Positions 24,677 to 35,804 of a stretch of DNA of 64,000 nt are shown one piece after another. The notes below the pieces were generated by a model. It saw only the letters and a list, made by a program, of their open reading frames with translations, was not told where the DNA came from and did not search any database. Position numbers and translations under genes: made by a program. The stretch spans positions 34,088,214 to 34,152,213 of the forward strand of contig NC_080417.1 of assembly GCF_029873635.1 (NCBI RefSeq), written 5' to 3'. This DNA comes from Malania oleifera (Eukaryota; Streptophyta; Magnoliopsida; Santalales; Ximeniaceae). How positions within the stretch are numbered: the first letter of the stretch is position 1; each line of letters starts with the position of its first letter.

Positions 24677-24680
24677 AAAG

Positions 24681-25210
24681 AAAAGAAAGTGACCATGGAT
24701 GTTTACTCTTTATTTATTTATTTTTTCTTCCATCTAAATGCTTCTTTGCCATTTGGGGGATGCAAATAGATTAGACTACACTCTTATTTGGAATTCCTCC
24801 AACAAAAGAAAGTGACCATGGATGTTTACTCTTTATTGAACCATGATGAAATGAGTGGGTGCTTAGAAGCTCTCTCCTAAGGATTCACTATTTCTTGTGA
24901 AAAGAAAAGAACCCTGTTCTATAAATAACCATCACTGCTTCTCAATTGATAGCAACATAAAGGAGAGGCAATGATTACTTTTCTCTGTGATAATGAAAGC
25001 GGTGCCCTTTTCCTCAATTAAAAACTATTTTTTGGGGTTAATAGTGAATGCTAAAACTATTCTACCCCTTGAATACATAGTTGGTCATCGTGTGAATGTT
25101 ATAGTGTCAATATTGGGCATTTTGCTAGAGGTCTGGCAGACTAGCATTGTCTTTTCTCCTCCCTTTTTTTTTTTTTGGGATTTGTAAAGAGAATCTTTAT
25201 TAGCTGGGCA
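24681..25210. repeat. Fragment D of the 7.7-kb unit
   Basis: This corresponds to the part of the 5' flank near 13340-13850 of unit B: the second half of the 122-bp doublet, the following 300 bp and the poly-T run. It ends at TTAGCTGGGCA where unit A continues AAGTTGAG, and no PPR sequence follows. A Copia fragment in the opposite orientation begins seven bases later. Confidence 0.85.
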
Positions 25211-25272
25211 TCAAGTGTGTAAAAAGATGAAGAAAATATATCTTCTTGTATATTTACATCTCAGTGATTACA

Positions 25273-26117
25273 TCATAGCAGCAAAATCAAAGATTGGAGC
25301 AGAAACTGATGTAAGCTGTCGTTGGGCTTCATCTTGAAGAAGAAGAGAAAATGCCTTGTTAATGGTGGGAAAAGGGTCCATCATTAACAATTTTCTCTAT
25401 ATGGCTGAAAATGAATCATTTAATCCCCTGAGAAATTGGTAGTGTAATCAAATTGCTCACGATCAAAAATTTTCTAAAGTGCGCCACATGTACAAGACGG
25501 AGCTGGACGATAACTTTGAAGTTCATCCCAGAGAGTTTTCAATTGACTGTAATATTGAGTGATGGATAATTGTTCTTGAGAAAGATCTGATATTGATTTC
25601 TTCAATTGATAAACTTGCAGTGCACTGCTTCTTGAAAAATGTTGTTGCAGATCCAGCCATATGTTTCTTGCATTATCAGAGAACAAGACACTAGATACAA
25701 TGTCTTTAGATATCGAATTCGTAATCCATGCAACAACCATGGAATTGTAGCTCCCCTAAGTAGATCTAAGAGGATCATTTACATCCGGTTGTGAAAAAGA
25801 TCCATCGATGAATGAACAATGTCTTTAGATAGTGAATTCGTAATCCATGCAACAACCAGGGAATTGCAGCGCCCCCAAGCAGATCTAGGAGGATCATTTA
25901 CATACAGTTGTGAAAGAGATCCATCGATGAATGAAAGTTTGTTTTTGGTAGGGAGAGAAGTAATCATGGAACGACTCCATTTATGATAATTTGCTTCTGT
26001 AAGAGGTGCAGTTACAAGAGCAATTCCAGGATTATCTCTGTGATGCAGATAATATGAATTAGTGAAATCATCCACAATAGGCGAGTTAGTAAATGTGGAA
26101 GAATTTGTGGTTGCCAT
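25273..26117 (-). pseudogene. Copia gag remnant, minus strand
   Basis: Starts MATTNSSTFTNS and contains NPGIALVTAPL and ANYHKWSRSM, then WDELQSYRPAPSCTCGAL, which matches the family pattern around the Cys-rich stretch before the zinc knuckle. The frame is interrupted by a ~119-bp tandem duplication at 25699-25938, and sequence below 25474 is frame-shifted. No zinc knuckle is visible. Confidence 0.8.
25699..25938. repeat. ~119-bp tandem duplication inside gag
   Basis: AATGTCTTTAGATA at 25699 recurs at about 25819; each copy ends with CCATCGATGAATGAA. The copies differ at about a dozen sites. It duplicates the WITNS(I/L)SKDIV region of gag. Confidence 0.85.
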
Positions 26118-26199
26118 GAAAACTTTAGCTAAGCTTCGAAAAAAAAAAAACAGAGACCTCAAAAGAGTTTGCAGAGATTCAAAAGATGCTCTGATACCA

Positions 26200-26437
26200 T
26201 GTAAAAAGATGAAGAAAATATATCTTCTTTTATATTTACATCTCAGTGATTAAAGGCTATTTATATATTATAACAATAGAAAAAATAACTGAAAGAAAAA
26301 ATATAACAAGATTACAATAGAAATTGGTTTTAACAAAAAACTACCGGAGTGCTTTGTCTTGGCTTCTGCAGGTAACTAATGAAGAGGTTGTTGCTGTGTC
26401 TCGGCTTCTGTAGGTAACTGGTGAAGAAGTTGATACA
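26200..26437 (-). repeat. 238-bp Copia LTR seeding the 2.4-kb array
   Basis: Plus-strand text starts TGTAAAAAGATG and ends GTTGATACA (TG...CA). Copies lacking the first ~12 bases begin units 2-5 of the array (about 28612-28837, 30997-31222, 33395-33621, 35805-36030). Confidence 0.75.
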
Positions 26438-27530
26438 ACTAAAATATCTGATAAAGTGCACGCCACCCCATGGTACAAAATGTCACTCTGAAGAGTGTCA
26501 CAAACATTAGGAGTTACATTATGATCATTAACAATTTGCCTATTATGCTAGCTACAAACAACATCAACCTCTGAAGCGGAGTAAATGTATCTTTGAAGGC
26601 TCACTTGCTTCATTCTTTTCAACAACAATACAAGATGGCAAGAGGGATGAGATTCAAAACCTTTTGTTTCTCCTTGGTGGCTTTGATGCCTTTCCAAGCC
26701 CAGATCTCCTCTCCTATAGAGTTTGCATTAACTTTTTTTTTTTTTTTTATCGAAAAATTATAATTATATAAATCAAAAAAGATATGTACAAAAAGACTCT
26801 GGGCATACCTGAGCGAGGAGGCCAAAACCAGCCCTAGAAAATACAAGGAAACCTTTTAAATTCCAAAAAGAGCAATTGGCCACAATTACTCAAGCTTATT
26901 CGTGAAAACCCCATTGCAGCAAATTGAAACAATCATGCAGCAACTGAACATTTAGAACACACAAAATCCAAAAACAAGCATTATTGCATCAACTACAAGT
27001 AGCAGCTGCAAAAACCAAGAATCCTGTGCCACAGCAAACTGAAGACCCAGAATTCAGAATTCAACAAAAACTAAGAAAACACAGCAAAACATGGACCAAA
27101 CAGCACACTGTTTTTGTCCATGTCACCAGCGCCCTTTGGATTTTTTCTTACACTTACCAGGCTTAGAAACGTCTCCTTTATTCTTGCCTGTCTCTTTAAC
27201 AGCATGGCCACAAGATTCATTTGTATGGTCCTTAACACCAGGACTCACACAACCTGCAGTGCTCACTTCCTCTGTAGGAACCATTGCACCAAGCTGAGTA
27301 ATCGTCCTAGAGCTTGACATTGAGGCGGCCAAGGGAGCGCTACCTTTATTCTTAGTAAAAGTTGGCTAGCCACCTTCTCTACAACCGAAGTCTGTTGATT
27401 TTGGACACGGCTAGAAGAAGACCCATTCTTTAGAGTTTGCATTATTAACCCACTGATATCCAGTCAAGACTAGACCCATAGTCCTCCTCTCATGAGCTCT
27501 CACTTCTCAGAGCTTGTATTCATTGGTACA
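26438..27530 (-). pseudogene. LINE-type C-terminal tail split by an inserted retroposon (unit 1)
   Basis: Minus-strand reading gives MRAHERRNMGLVLTGYQ (here with substitutions) then WVNNAN up to 27445. It resumes below 26717 as SIGEEIWAWKGIKATK, then LNLIPLAILYC. The second part resembles the end of plant non-LTR retrotransposon ORF2, where PLA(I/L) precedes a W-K-E-R-N motif. Both halves encode the same Asn-Ala-Asn at the break, because the insertion duplicated its target. Family assignment is moderate; the region below 26640 is degenerate. Confidence 0.5.
26731..27430 (-). mobile_element. Polyadenylated retroposon with 14-bp target-site duplication (unit 1)
   Basis: Flanks TAGAGTTTGCATTA at 26717-26730 and 27431-27444 are identical. 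The insert begins with a poly-T run (poly-A on the minus strand) and lacks an obvious 5' end, as expected for LINE-mediated insertion of a truncated RNA. On the minus strand it encodes a Ser/Lys-rich stretch ending GKCKKKSKG(H/R)R, resembling nothing I can name, then a ~350-base non-coding tail. It could be a LINE with a large internal deletion or a retroposed mRNA. Confidence 0.75.
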
Positions 27531-27917
27531 ATAGTCTGTAATGCGTTGAAAATATTAATTTAATAAATAATTTTAAAAGTAAATAAATTACAAAATACTT
27601 GGCAAATAATGGAAGAACATCATTCTAGAATTACAATACGAGGAGTGGAGGCGTGGCAAACATAGTTGAATGCTTCTCCTTTTATTAGAGCAATATACCA
27701 ATTGCCATATAGAAAAATAAACAGTTTCCATTTTTTAATTATCTCATGTATATATTTACCCTTGTATCACTTGTTATATAAGAGAAAGGTGGACGTCAAG
27801 AAAAAAATGCCTGAGACCAAGGTCAATTTTGATCAAGCTCCAGAGAGCTGGAGAACGCCATCCACGCTTCCTACAGACAAAAGCTCATGGACTGCTACAT
27901 CCCCACCACGTATAACA

Positions 27918-28600
27918 TAGGGCTAGCAATACGGGTCATACACGAATCATTGGTGACCCATTTACTTAAAATGGGTTGAATTTTATAAAAATCAATCAAT
28001 TTATGAACGAATCAATTCGTTATCTGTCCATTTATAAACGGGTCAATCAAAATTCAGGTCGAGTCACCCTTTATTTGCCTACAACTAACCCTAATTTCTA
28101 CCCACTACCCAAGCTCCCATCCCAGCACTTGCACTTGCACTTGCACGGCCAAAGCTTTGCAATCTCTCCAATCACAGCCAAAAAGAGGAAGAAAAAGCAG
28201 CTTCTAATGCAAAATTTCTGATTTTTTTTTTTCTATCAAAATCGGTGCATCCTTTCTCCTTCTTCAAATTTGATATCCTCCTGATCCCGTTCTTGTAATG
28301 TTAGAACAGAGAGAAGGAGGAGGCAGTGGTGGGAACAGTGTTGTGGACCTATGCTCAGTTGCCGCCGATGATGCCTCCTGACCCCTGCACTTCTTGCCTC
28401 TATCAGTTCAGTCGTTCAGGTGAATGTCTTCAGTTCTTCTTCTTCTTGTTCTTCTTCTTCCTCCTCTTGGAACTGGCATGGCGGCACTCCATGACCCCCT
28501 TCCCCTTCCAGTGCTCTGCTTCCAACGCCTCTCTCATTTTATGTTGTCTTTTTCTTTAGATTTTAATAGAAAAAATAGAGTACTTTTTTTTTTTAAATAT
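27918..28600 (+). mobile_element. hAT-type 5' end (unit 1)
   Basis: TAGGGCTAGCAATACGGGTC is close to hAT terminal repeats (T/CAGGG-TGGCAA). Alternating CGGGT / ACCC motifs follow, then a leader with CCGCCGATGATGCC and a TTC-rich run. The leader matches 47586-47855 and 63495-63750, where the opposite hAT terminus is found. No transposase is visible. Confidence 0.5.
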
Positions 28601-29130
28601 CATTTTATATGAAAAATATATATCTGCTTTTATATTTACATCTCAGTGATTACAAGCTATTTATATATTATAACAACAGAAATAATAACTAAAAGAATAA
28701 AGATAACAAGATTATAACAGAAATTGGTTTTAATAAAAAACTGTTGGAGTGCTCTGTCCTGGCTTCTGCAGGTAACTGATGAAGAGGTTGTTGCTGTGTC
28801 TCGGCTTCTTTATGTAACTGGTGAAGAAGCTGATACAACTAAAATATCTGATAAAGTGCATGCCACCCCATGGTACAAAATGTCACTCTAAAGAGTGTCA
28901 TAAACATTAGTAGTTACATTATGATCATTAACAATTTGCCTATTATGCTAGTGACAAACAACATCAATCTCTGAAGCGGAGTAAATGTATCTTTGAACCC
29001 TCACTCGTTTCATTCTTTTCAAGCACAATACAAGATGGCAAGAGGGATAAGATTCAAAACCTTCTATTTCTTTTTGGTGGCTTTGATGCCTTTCCAAGCC
29101 CAAATCTCTTCTGCCGTAGAGTTTGCATTA

Positions 29131-29822
29131 ACTTTTTTTTTATCCGTAAAATTTAATTATATTGATCAAAAAAGATATGTACAGAAAGACTCTTGGCATA
29201 CCTGAGCGAGGAGGTAAAAACCAGTCAAAGCAAATACAAGGAAACCTTGTAAATTCCAAAAAGAGCAATCTGCCAAAATTACTTAAGCTCATTCCTGAAA
29301 ACCCCATTGCAGCAAATTGAAACAATCATGCAGCAACTCAACATTCAGCACACTCAAAATCTAAAAACAAGCATTATAGCATCCACTACAAGTAGCAGCT
29401 GCAAAAATCAAGAATCATGTGCCACAGCAAACTGAAGACCTAGAATTCAGAATTCAACAAAAACCAAGAAAACGCAGCAATACATGGACCAAGCAGCACA
29501 CTATTTTTGTCCATATCACCGGTGCCCTTTGGATTTTTTCTTACACTTCCCTGGCTTAGAAATGTCTCCTTTATTCTTGCCCGTCTCTTTAACAATATGG
29601 CCATAAGATTCATTTGTATAGTCCTTAACACCAGGACTCACACAACCTGAATGCTCACTTCCTCTGCAGGAACCATTGCACCAAGCTGAGTAATCATCCT
29701 AGAGCTTGACATTGAGGCGGCCAAGGGAGCGCTACCTTTATTCTTAGTAGAAGCTAGCTGGCGGCCCTTCTCTACAACCGAAGTCTATTGATTTTGGACA
29801 CGGCTGGAAGACAACCCATTCT
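29131..29822 (-). mobile_element. Retroposon, unit 2
   Basis: Target-site copies TAGAGTTTGCATTA at 29117-29130 and 29823-29836; poly-T at the plus-strand left end. Confidence 0.75.
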
Positions 29823-30309
29823 TAGAGTTTGCATTATTAACCCACTGATATCCAGTCAAGACTAGACCCATATTCCTCCTCTCATGAGCCCTCACTTCTC
29901 AGAGCTTGTATTCATTGGTACAATAGTCTGTAATGTGTTGAAAATATTAATTTAATAAATAATTTTAAAAGTGAATAAATTACAAAATACTTGGCAAATA
30001 ATGGAAGAACATCATTCTGGAATTACAATACGAGGAGTGGAGGCATGGCAAACATAGTTGAATGCTTCTCCTTTTATTAGAGCAATATACCCATTGCCAT
30101 ATAGAAAAATAAACAGTTTCCATATTTCAATTATCTCATGTATATATATACCCTTGTATCACTTGTTATATAAGAGAAAGGTGGACGTCAAGAAAAAAAT
30201 CCCTGAGACCAAGGTCAATTTTGATCAAGCTCCAGAGAGCTGGAGAATACCATCCACGCTTCCTACGGACAAAAGCTCATGGACTGCTACATCCCCACCA
30301 CGTATAACT

Positions 30310-30985
30310 TAGGGCTGGCAATACGGGTCATACACGAATCATTTGTGACCCATTTATTTAAAATGGGTAGAATTTTATAAAAATCAATCCGTTTATGAAC
30401 GGATCAATTCGTTATCTGTCCATTTATAAACGGGTCAATCAAAATTCAGGTCGAGTCACCCTTTATTTGCCTACAACTAACCCTAATTTCTGCCCACTGC
30501 CCAAGCTCCCATCCCAGAACTTGCACAGCCACAACTCTGCAATCTCTCCGACCGCAGCCAAAAAAAGGAAGAAAAAGCAGCTTCTAATGCAAAATTTTTG
30601 ATTTTTTTTTTTTTCTATCAAAATCGGTGCATCCTTTCTCCTTCTTCAAATTTGATATCCTCCTGATCCCGTTCTTGTAATGTTAGAACAAAGAGAAGGA
30701 GGAGGCGGTGGTGGGAACAGTGTTGTGGACCTTTGCTCAGCTGCCGCCGACGACGTCTCCTGGCCCCTACACTTCTTGCCTCTATCAGTTCAGCCGTTCA
30801 GGTGATCTTCAGTTCTTCTTCTTCTCGTTTTTCTTCTTCCTCCTCTTGGAACTGGCATGGTGGCACTCCATGACCCCCTTCCCCTTCCAGTGCTCTGCTT
30901 CCAACGCCTCTCTCATTTTATGTTGTCTTTTTCTTTAGATTTTAATAGATAAAATAGAGTACTTTTTTCTTTTTTTTTTAAATAT
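30310..30985 (+). mobile_element. hAT-type 5' end (unit 2)
   Basis: TAGGGCTGGCAATACGGGTC, the best preserved of the four copies, followed by the same leader as unit 1. Confidence 0.5.
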
Positions 30986-31514
30986 CATTTTATATGAAAA
31001 ATATATATCTTCTTTTATATTTACATGTCAGTGATTACAAGCTATTTATATATCATAACAACATAAATGATAACTGAAAGAACAAAGATAATAAGATTAC
31101 AACAAAAATTGGTTTTAACGAAAAACTACTGGAGTGCTCTATCTTGGCTTCTACAGGTAACTGATGAAGAGGTTGTTGCTGTGACTCGGCTTCTGTAGGT
31201 AACTGGTGAAGAAGCTGATACAACTAAGATATCTGATAAAGTGCATGCCACCCCATGGTACAAAATGTCACTCTGAAGAGTGTCACATGCATTAGGAGTT
31301 ACATTATGGTCATTAACAATTTGCCTATTATGCTAGCAACAAACAACATCAATCTCTGAAGCGGAGTAAATGTATATTTGAAGGCTCACTCGTTTCATTC
31401 TTTTCATGCACAATACAATATGGCAAGAGGGATGAGATTCAAAACCTTCTGTTTATCCTTGGTGGCTTTGATGCCTTTCCAAGCCAAATCTCCTCTACTG
31501 TAGGGTTTGCATTA

Positions 31515-32209
31515 ACTTTTTTTTTTAATCCGTAAATTATAATTATATTGATAAAAAAAAAGATATGTACAAAAAGACGCTTAGCACACCCGAGCGAGAA
31601 GGCAAAAACCAACCATAGCAAATACAAGGAAACCTTGTAAATTCCAAAAATAGCAATCTGCCACAATTACTCAAGCTCATTCCTGAAAACCAGATTGCAT
31701 CAAATTGAAACAATCATGCAGCAACTCAACATTCAGCACACTCAAAATCTAAAAACAAGCATTATAGCATCCACTACAAGTAGCAGCTGCAAAAACTAAG
31801 AATCATGTGCCACAGCAAACTGAAGACCTAGAATTCAGAATTCAACAAAAACCAAGAAAACACAGCAATACATGGACCAAGCAGCACACTATTTTTGTCC
31901 ATGTCACCGGTGCCCTTTGGATTTTTTCTTACACTTCCCTGGCTTAGAAACGTCTCCTTTATTCTTGTCCATCTCTTTAACAGCATGGCCATAAGATTCA
32001 TTTGTATGGTCCTTAACACGAAGACTCACACAACCTGTAGTGCTCACTTCCTCTACAGGAACCATTGCATCAAGCTGAGTAATCGTCCTAGAGCTTGACA
32101 TTGAGGCGGCCAAGGGAGCTACCTTTATTCTTAGTAGAAGCTAGCTGGCAGCCCTTCTCTGCAACCGAAGTCTGTTGATTTTGGACACGGCTGGAAGAAG
32201 ACCCATTCT
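31515..32209 (-). mobile_element. Retroposon, unit 3
   Basis: Flanked by 31501-31514 and 32210-32223, each with one difference from the consensus target copy. Confidence 0.72.
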
Positions 32210-32694
32210 TAGAGTTCGCATTATTAACCCACTGATATCCAGTCAAGACTAGACCCATATTCCTCCTCTCATGAGCCCTCACTTCTCAGAGCTTGTATTC
32301 ATTGGTACAATAGTATGTAATGCGTTGAAAATATTAATTTAATAAATAATTTTAAAAGTAAATAAATTACAAAATACTTGGAAAATAATGGAAGAACATC
32401 ATTCTGGAATTACAATACCAGGAGTGGAAGCATGGCAAACATAGTTGAATGCTTCTCCTTTTATTAGAGCATTATACCCTTTCCATATAGAAAAATATAC
32501 AGTTTCCAGTTTTCAATTATCTCATGTATATATATACCCTTGTATCACTTGTAATATGAGAGAAAGGTGGACATCAGAAAAAAATCCCTGAGACCAAGGT
32601 CAATTTTGATCAGGCTCTAAAGAGCTGGAGAACACCATCCACGCTTCCTATGGACAAAAGCTCATGGACTGCTACATCCCCACCACATATAACT

Positions 32695-33385
32695 TAGGGT
32701 CGGCAATACGGGTCTTACACAAATCATTTGTGATCCATTATTTAAAATGGGTTGAATTTTATAAAAATCAATCTATTTATGAATAGATCAATTCGTTATA
32801 TGTCCATTTATAAACGGGTCAATCAAAATTCAGGTCAAGTCACCCTTTATTTACCTACAACTAACCCTAATTTCTACCCACTACCCAAGCTCCCATCCCA
32901 GCACTTGCACTTGCACTTGCACGGCTAAAGCTCTGCAATCTCTCCAATCGCAGCCAAAAAGAGGAAGAAAAGGCAGCTTCTAATGCAAAATTTCTGATTT
33001 TTTTTTTTCTATCAAAATCGGTGCATCCTTTCTCCTTCTTCAAATTTGATATCCTCCTAATCCCATTCTTATAATGTTAGAACAGAGAGAAGGAGGAGGC
33101 AGTGGTGGGAACAGTGTTGTGGACCTGTGCTCAGCTGCCGTCGACGACGCCTCCTCCCCCCTACACTTCTTGCCTCTATTAGTTCAACCGTTCAGGTCAA
33201 TGTCTTTAGTTCTTCTTCTTCTTGTTCTTCTTCTTCCTCCTCTTGGATTTGGCGTGGCGGCACTCCATGACCCCCTTCCCCTTCCGGTGCTCTGCTTCAA
33301 ATGCCTCTCTCATTTTATGTTGTCTTTTTCTTTATATTTTAATAGATAAAATGGAGTGCTTTTTTCTTTTCTTTTTAAATATCAT
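32695..33385 (+). mobile_element. hAT-type 5' end (unit 3)
   Basis: TAGGGTCGGCAATACGGGTC, then leader; a substituted version of the terminal repeat. Confidence 0.45.
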
Positions 33386-33915
33386 TTTATATGAAAAAAT
33401 ATATATCTTCTTTTATATTTACATCTCAGGGATTACAAGCTATTTATATATTATAACAAAAGAAATAATAACTGAAAGAATAAAGATAACAAGATTACAA
33501 CAGAAATTGGTTTTAACAAAAAAACTGCTGGAGTGCTCTGTCTTGGCTTCTGCAGGTAACTGATGAAGAGGTTGTTGCTGTGTCTCGGCTTCTGTAGGTA
33601 ACTGGTGAAGAAGCTAATACAACTAAAATATCTAATAAAGTGCATGTCACCCCATGGTACAAAATGTCACTCTGAAGAGTGTCACAAACATCAGGAGTTA
33701 CATTATGATCATTAATAATTTGCCTATTATGCTAGTGACAAACAACATCAATCTCTGAAGCGAAGTAAATGTATCTTTGAAGGCTCACTCGTTTCATTCT
33801 TTTCAAACACAATACAAGATGGCAAGAGGGATGAGATTCAAAAACCTTCTATTTCTCCTTGGTGGCTTTGATGCCTTTCCAAGCCCAAATCTCCTCTGCT
33901 GTAGAGTTTGCATTA

Positions 33916-34610
33916 ACTTTTTTTTTTTATCCGTAAATTATAATTATATTGACCAAAAAAGATATGTACAGAAATACTCTGGGCATACCCGAGCGAGGAG
34001 GCCAAAACCAGCCATAGCAAATACAAGGAAACCTTGTAAATTCCAAAAAAGAGCAATCAACCACAATTACTTAAGCTCATTCCTGAAAACCCATTGCAGC
34101 AAATTAAAACAATCATGCAACAACTGAACATTCAGCACACTCAAAATCTGAAAACAAGCATTATTGCATCAACTACAAGTAGCAGCTACAAAAATCAAGA
34201 ATCTTGTGCCACAGCAAACTGAAGACCCAGAATTTAGAATTCAACAAAAACCAAGAAAACATAACAAAACATGGACCAAACAGCACACTGTTTTTGTCCA
34301 TGTCACCGGTGCCCTTTGGATTTTTTCTTACACTTCCTAGGCTTAGAAACGCCTCCTTTATTCTTGCCTGTCATTTTAACAACATCGCCACAAGATTCAT
34401 TTGTACGGTCATTAACACCAGGACTCACACAACCTGCAGTGTTCACTTCCTCTGCAGGAACCATTGCACCAAGCTGTGTAGTCGTCCTAGAGCTTGACAT
34501 AGAGGCGGCCAAGGGAGCTTTACCTTTATTCTTAGTAGAAGCTGGCTGGAAGCCCTTCTCTGCAACCAAAGTCTGCTGATTTTGGACACGGCTGGAAGAA
34601 GACCCATTCT
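33916..34610 (-). mobile_element. Retroposon, unit 4
   Basis: Perfect target copies TAGAGTTTGCATTA at 33902-33915 and 34611-34624. Contains the longest surviving version of its Ser/Lys-rich frame, ending RKCKKKSKGHR. Confidence 0.76.
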
Positions 34611-35096
34611 TAGAGTTTGCATTATTAACCCACTGATATCCATTCAAGACTAAACCCATATTCCTCCTCTCATGAGCCCTCACTTCTTAGAGCTTGTATT
34701 TATTGGTACAATAGTCTGTAATGCGTTGAAAATATTAATTTAATAAATAATTTTAAAAGTAAATAAATTAAAAAATACTTGGCAAATAATGGAAGAACAT
34801 CATTTTGGAATTACAATACGAGGAGCGGAGGCGTGGCAAACATAGTTGAATGCTTCTCCTTTTATTAGAGCAATATACCCTTTCCATATAGAAAAATATA
34901 CAGTTTCCATTTTTCAATTATCTTATGTATATATATACCCTTGTATCACTTGTAATATGAGAGAAAAGTGGACGTCTAGAAAAAAATGCCTGAGACCAAG
35001 GTCAATTTTGATCAAGCTCCAGAGAGTTAGAGAACACCATCCACGCTTCCTATGGACAAAAGCTCATGGACTGCTACATCCCCACCACGTAAAACT

Positions 35097-35795
35097 TAAG
35101 GCTGGCAATACGGGTCATACACGAATCATTTGTGACCCATTTATTTAAAATGGGTAGAATTTTATAAAAATCAATCCGTTTATGAACGGATCAATTCGTT
35201 ATCCGTCCATTTATAAACGGGTCAATCAAAATTCAAGTCGAGTCACCCTTTATTTGCCTACAACTAACCCTAATTTCTACCCACTGCCCAGGCTCCCATC
35301 CCAGCACTTGCACTTGCACTTGCACAGCCACAACTCTGCAATCTCTTCGACCGTAACCAAAAAGAGGAAGAAAAAGGCAGCTTCTGATGCAAAAATTCTG
35401 ATTTTTTTTTTCTATCAAAATCGGTGCATCCTTTCTCCTTCTTCAAATTTGATATCCTCCTAATCTCGTTCTTGTAATGTTAGACAGAGAGAAGGAAGAG
35501 GCTGTGGTGGGAATAGTGTTGTGGACCTATGCTCAACTGCCGCCGACGACGCCTCCTGGCCCCTGCACTTCTTGCTTTTGTCAGTTCAACCATTCAGGTC
35601 AATGTCTTCAATTCTTCTTCTTCTTCTTCTTCTTCTTCTTCTTCTTCCTCCTCTTGGATTTGGCGTGGCGGCACTCCATTACCCCCTTCCCCTTCCGGTT
35701 CTCTGCTTCCAATGCCTCTCTCATTTTATGTTGTCTTTTTCTTTAGATTTTAATAGATAAAATGGAGTGCTTTTTTCTTTTTTTTTTAAATATCA
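35097..35795 (+). mobile_element. hAT-type 5' end (unit 4)
   Basis: TAAGGCTGGCAATACGGGTC then leader; one terminal base differs from unit 2. Confidence 0.45.
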
Positions 35796-35804
35796 TTTTA
35801 TATG

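Larger units (their letters stand above)
19898..24680. repeat. Tandem unit C, truncated
   Basis: Collinear with A and B at first, but the PPR copy has a 1.17-kb internal deletion and the Copia element stops within RT at about 24676. There the sequence jumps to a position inside the 5' flank of the next unit; the join shares a short AAAG. Bases 19898-22065 are the 5' flank, with no recognisable gene; 22530-23292 is the PPR 3' flank. Confidence 0.88.
25218..26437 (-). mobile_element. Deleted minus-strand Copia element (LTR fragment, gag, primer site, LTR)
   Basis: On the minus strand the order is a 238-bp LTR (26437-26200), a tRNA-Met-type primer site (reverse complement of TGGTATCAGAGC at 26188-26199), and gag from 26117. 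At the far end is only a ~53-bp LTR piece (25218-25270) starting TGTAAAAAGATGAAG, the same 15 bases as at 26200. Everything from protease to RNase H is missing. The flanks (GCATCAAG left, ACTAAAAT right) show no target-site duplication, so the element was rearranged after insertion. Confidence 0.8.
26200..28611. repeat. 2.4-kb array, unit 1
   Basis: Order along the plus strand: Copia LTR (26200-26437), minus-strand LINE-type tail split by a retroposon (26438-27530), then AT-rich DNA. Next is a 104-bp fragment of the 140-bp LTR (27683-27786), a ~130-bp unidentified piece (27787-27917) and an hAT 5' end (27918 to about 28600). Unit 1 is the only unit whose LTR joins a primer site and gag, so it marks the original left edge of the array. 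The 27787-27917 piece has conserved open reading in all units but no family I recognise. Confidence 0.85.
28612..30996. repeat. 2.4-kb array, unit 2
   Basis: Same order as unit 1 but the LTR starts about 12 bases in, directly after ATTTTATATG of the preceding hAT piece. LTR fragment of the 140-bp family at 30075-30178. The LINE tail is on the minus strand around the retroposon at 29131-29822. Confidence 0.88.
30997..33394. repeat. 2.4-kb array, unit 3
   Basis: Same order; 140-bp-family LTR fragment at 32462-32564. The retroposon's left target copy has one substitution (TAGGGTTTGCATTA). Confidence 0.88.
33395..35804. repeat. 2.4-kb array, unit 4
   Basis: Same order; 140-bp-family LTR fragment at 34863-34965. 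The TTC tract at about 35610-35646 is expanded relative to the other units. This is the only unit in which the minus-strand frame runs unbroken from the LINE tail through the retroposon coding part (34303-34683, 126 codons). Confidence 0.88.

Noticed and set aside
35477-35760. ORFs through the TTC tract in array unit 4
   Set aside because: Poly-Ser, poly-Phe and poly-Leu products come from a trinucleotide repeat; three frames are open at once.
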